DNA of 7,485 nt from an uncultured Bacilli bacterium (lineage in GTDB: Bacteria; Bacillota_I; Bacilli_A; RF39; UBA660), in assembly GCA_944363995.1 (NCBI GenBank), contig CALVVV010000131.1:1-7485 (forward strand). The letters run 5' to 3'. The notes under the pieces were generated by a model, which was not told the origin of the DNA, did not search any database, and worked only from the letters and a program-made list of their open reading frames with translations. How positions within the stretch are numbered: the stretch's first letter is position 1; each line of letters opens with the position of its first letter. The translations under genes and the position numbers were made by a program. Below are positions 6,935 through 7,485 of the stretch, piece after piece.

Positions 6935-7485
6935 ATGTCAAACATAAAGGGAACTGTAACAACATTGCGCCAATTCCTGTTTAACGTTGAATCTGAAGTT
7001 AAAACTGAAGTAAACGGAATAAAATACCCAATTATTTATTTCAAAAAAGACAGAATTTTATCTGTCCCAGACTATCAAAGAGAAATCCGTTGGCAAAAAG
7101 AAACTTTGTTCTCGCTGATGAATGATATTTCTCGTGGCTCAAAATTTTTAGGAAATATAATTCTATCTTCATTCGGAGAAAAAGATTTTGAAATAATAGA
7201 TGGTCAGCAACGTTTAGTTTCGCTTAATATGTTAATTACATACATAAAGTCTCACTATGCAGAACAAATTACTGACATTGACGAACTTGTCACAATCAAT
7301 GTCAATTGTTTTGACAAATTTTCCGTATTTCGAGAGGCTGATTATACTTTAAGAAATGTAGATGAATCAATTCGAGAAAATGTAAAAAAGAGCGACAAGC
7401 TTGGACAAATTAAAATACTAAGCGAATTATATTCCTCTATTAGTGAGGAAAAAATTTTAGATACCGTTGCAAAAGCTGAATCGTT
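6935..7485 (+). CDS. DUF262-family protein (ParB-like DGQQR domain), 3' truncated; candidate phosphorothioate-dependent effector
   Basis: An open frame from ATG 6935 to the right edge, 183 whole codons, with no stop. Translated by hand it shows the DUF262 hallmarks: VPDYQREIRW (44-53, the PxYQRxxxW element), a hydrophobic strand GNIILSS (73-79) and DGQQRLVSLNMLITY (89-103). DUF262 domains occur in GmrS/GmrSD-type enzymes and in SspE, where the domain is a nucleotide hydrolase stimulated by phosphorothioated DNA; those proteins usually continue into an HNH-type nuclease (DUF1524) or another effector domain. That part lies outside the window. Its place 12 nt after dndE in the same operon suggests a role with the modification, either as a restriction effector in place of the missing DndFGH or as an accessory. 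The family call is firm; the effector role is inferred. Confidence 0.88.
   Translation, partial: MSNIKGTVTTLRQFLFNVESEVKTEVNGIKYPIIYFKKDRILSVPDYQREIRWQKETLFSLMNDISRGSKFLGNIILSSFGEKDFEIIDGQQRLVSLNMLITYIKSHYAEQITDIDELVTINVNCFDKFSVFREADYTLRNVDESIRENVKKSDKLGQIKILSELYSSISEEKILDTVAKAES

Overview
The window looks like an accessory (defence-island) segment of a low-GC bacterium. Base composition is AT-rich by eye, Shine-Dalgarno sites are strong (GAGGAGG, AGGAG), genes are packed on one strand with overlaps of about 10 nt or 1-nt gaps, and the promoter is a clear vegetative type. This suits a Bacillota (clostridia-like) host, but the lineage is an inference. No tRNA, rRNA, CRISPR array or insertion sequence is visible. 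All supported genes are on the + strand and no stretch over about 105 bases lacks a gene.

Layout. (1) Positions 1-1921: a two-gene unit. It holds the C-terminal part of an SMC/Rad50-like ATPase, cut by the left edge, with a central CxCG element, followed by an overlapping 171-aa protein of unknown function. (2) Positions 1922-2026: the only real intergenic region. It carries a near-consensus sigma-70/sigma-A promoter (TTGACA-N17-TATACT) overlapped by a perfect 40-bp inverted repeat with 19-bp arms. (3) Positions 2027-6922: dndB-dndC-dndD-dndE, a complete core set for DNA backbone phosphorothioation except for the cysteine desulfurase dndA. (4) Positions 6935-7485: the first 183 codons of a DUF262-family (ParB-like, DGQQR) gene in the same operon, cut by the right edge.

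How the genes fit together. DndC (PAPS-reductase-like, SGGKDS and Cys motifs), DndD (DNA-related ATPase) and DndE are the established machinery that swaps a non-bridging phosphate oxygen for sulfur at specific DNA sites. DndB is the family's regulatory protein and is the natural candidate to bind the promoter palindrome. The sulfur donor is probably a host IscS/NifS-type desulfurase encoded elsewhere. The usual restriction partners DndFGH are not seen. The flanking genes are therefore the best candidates for the effector side: the DUF262 protein resembles the N-terminal domain of SspE-type phosphorothioate-sensing effectors, and the upstream ATPase plus 171-aa protein may be a second DndD/DndE-like pair. 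The most novel points are that possible duplicated D/E architecture, the perfect promoter palindrome and the DUF262 partner.
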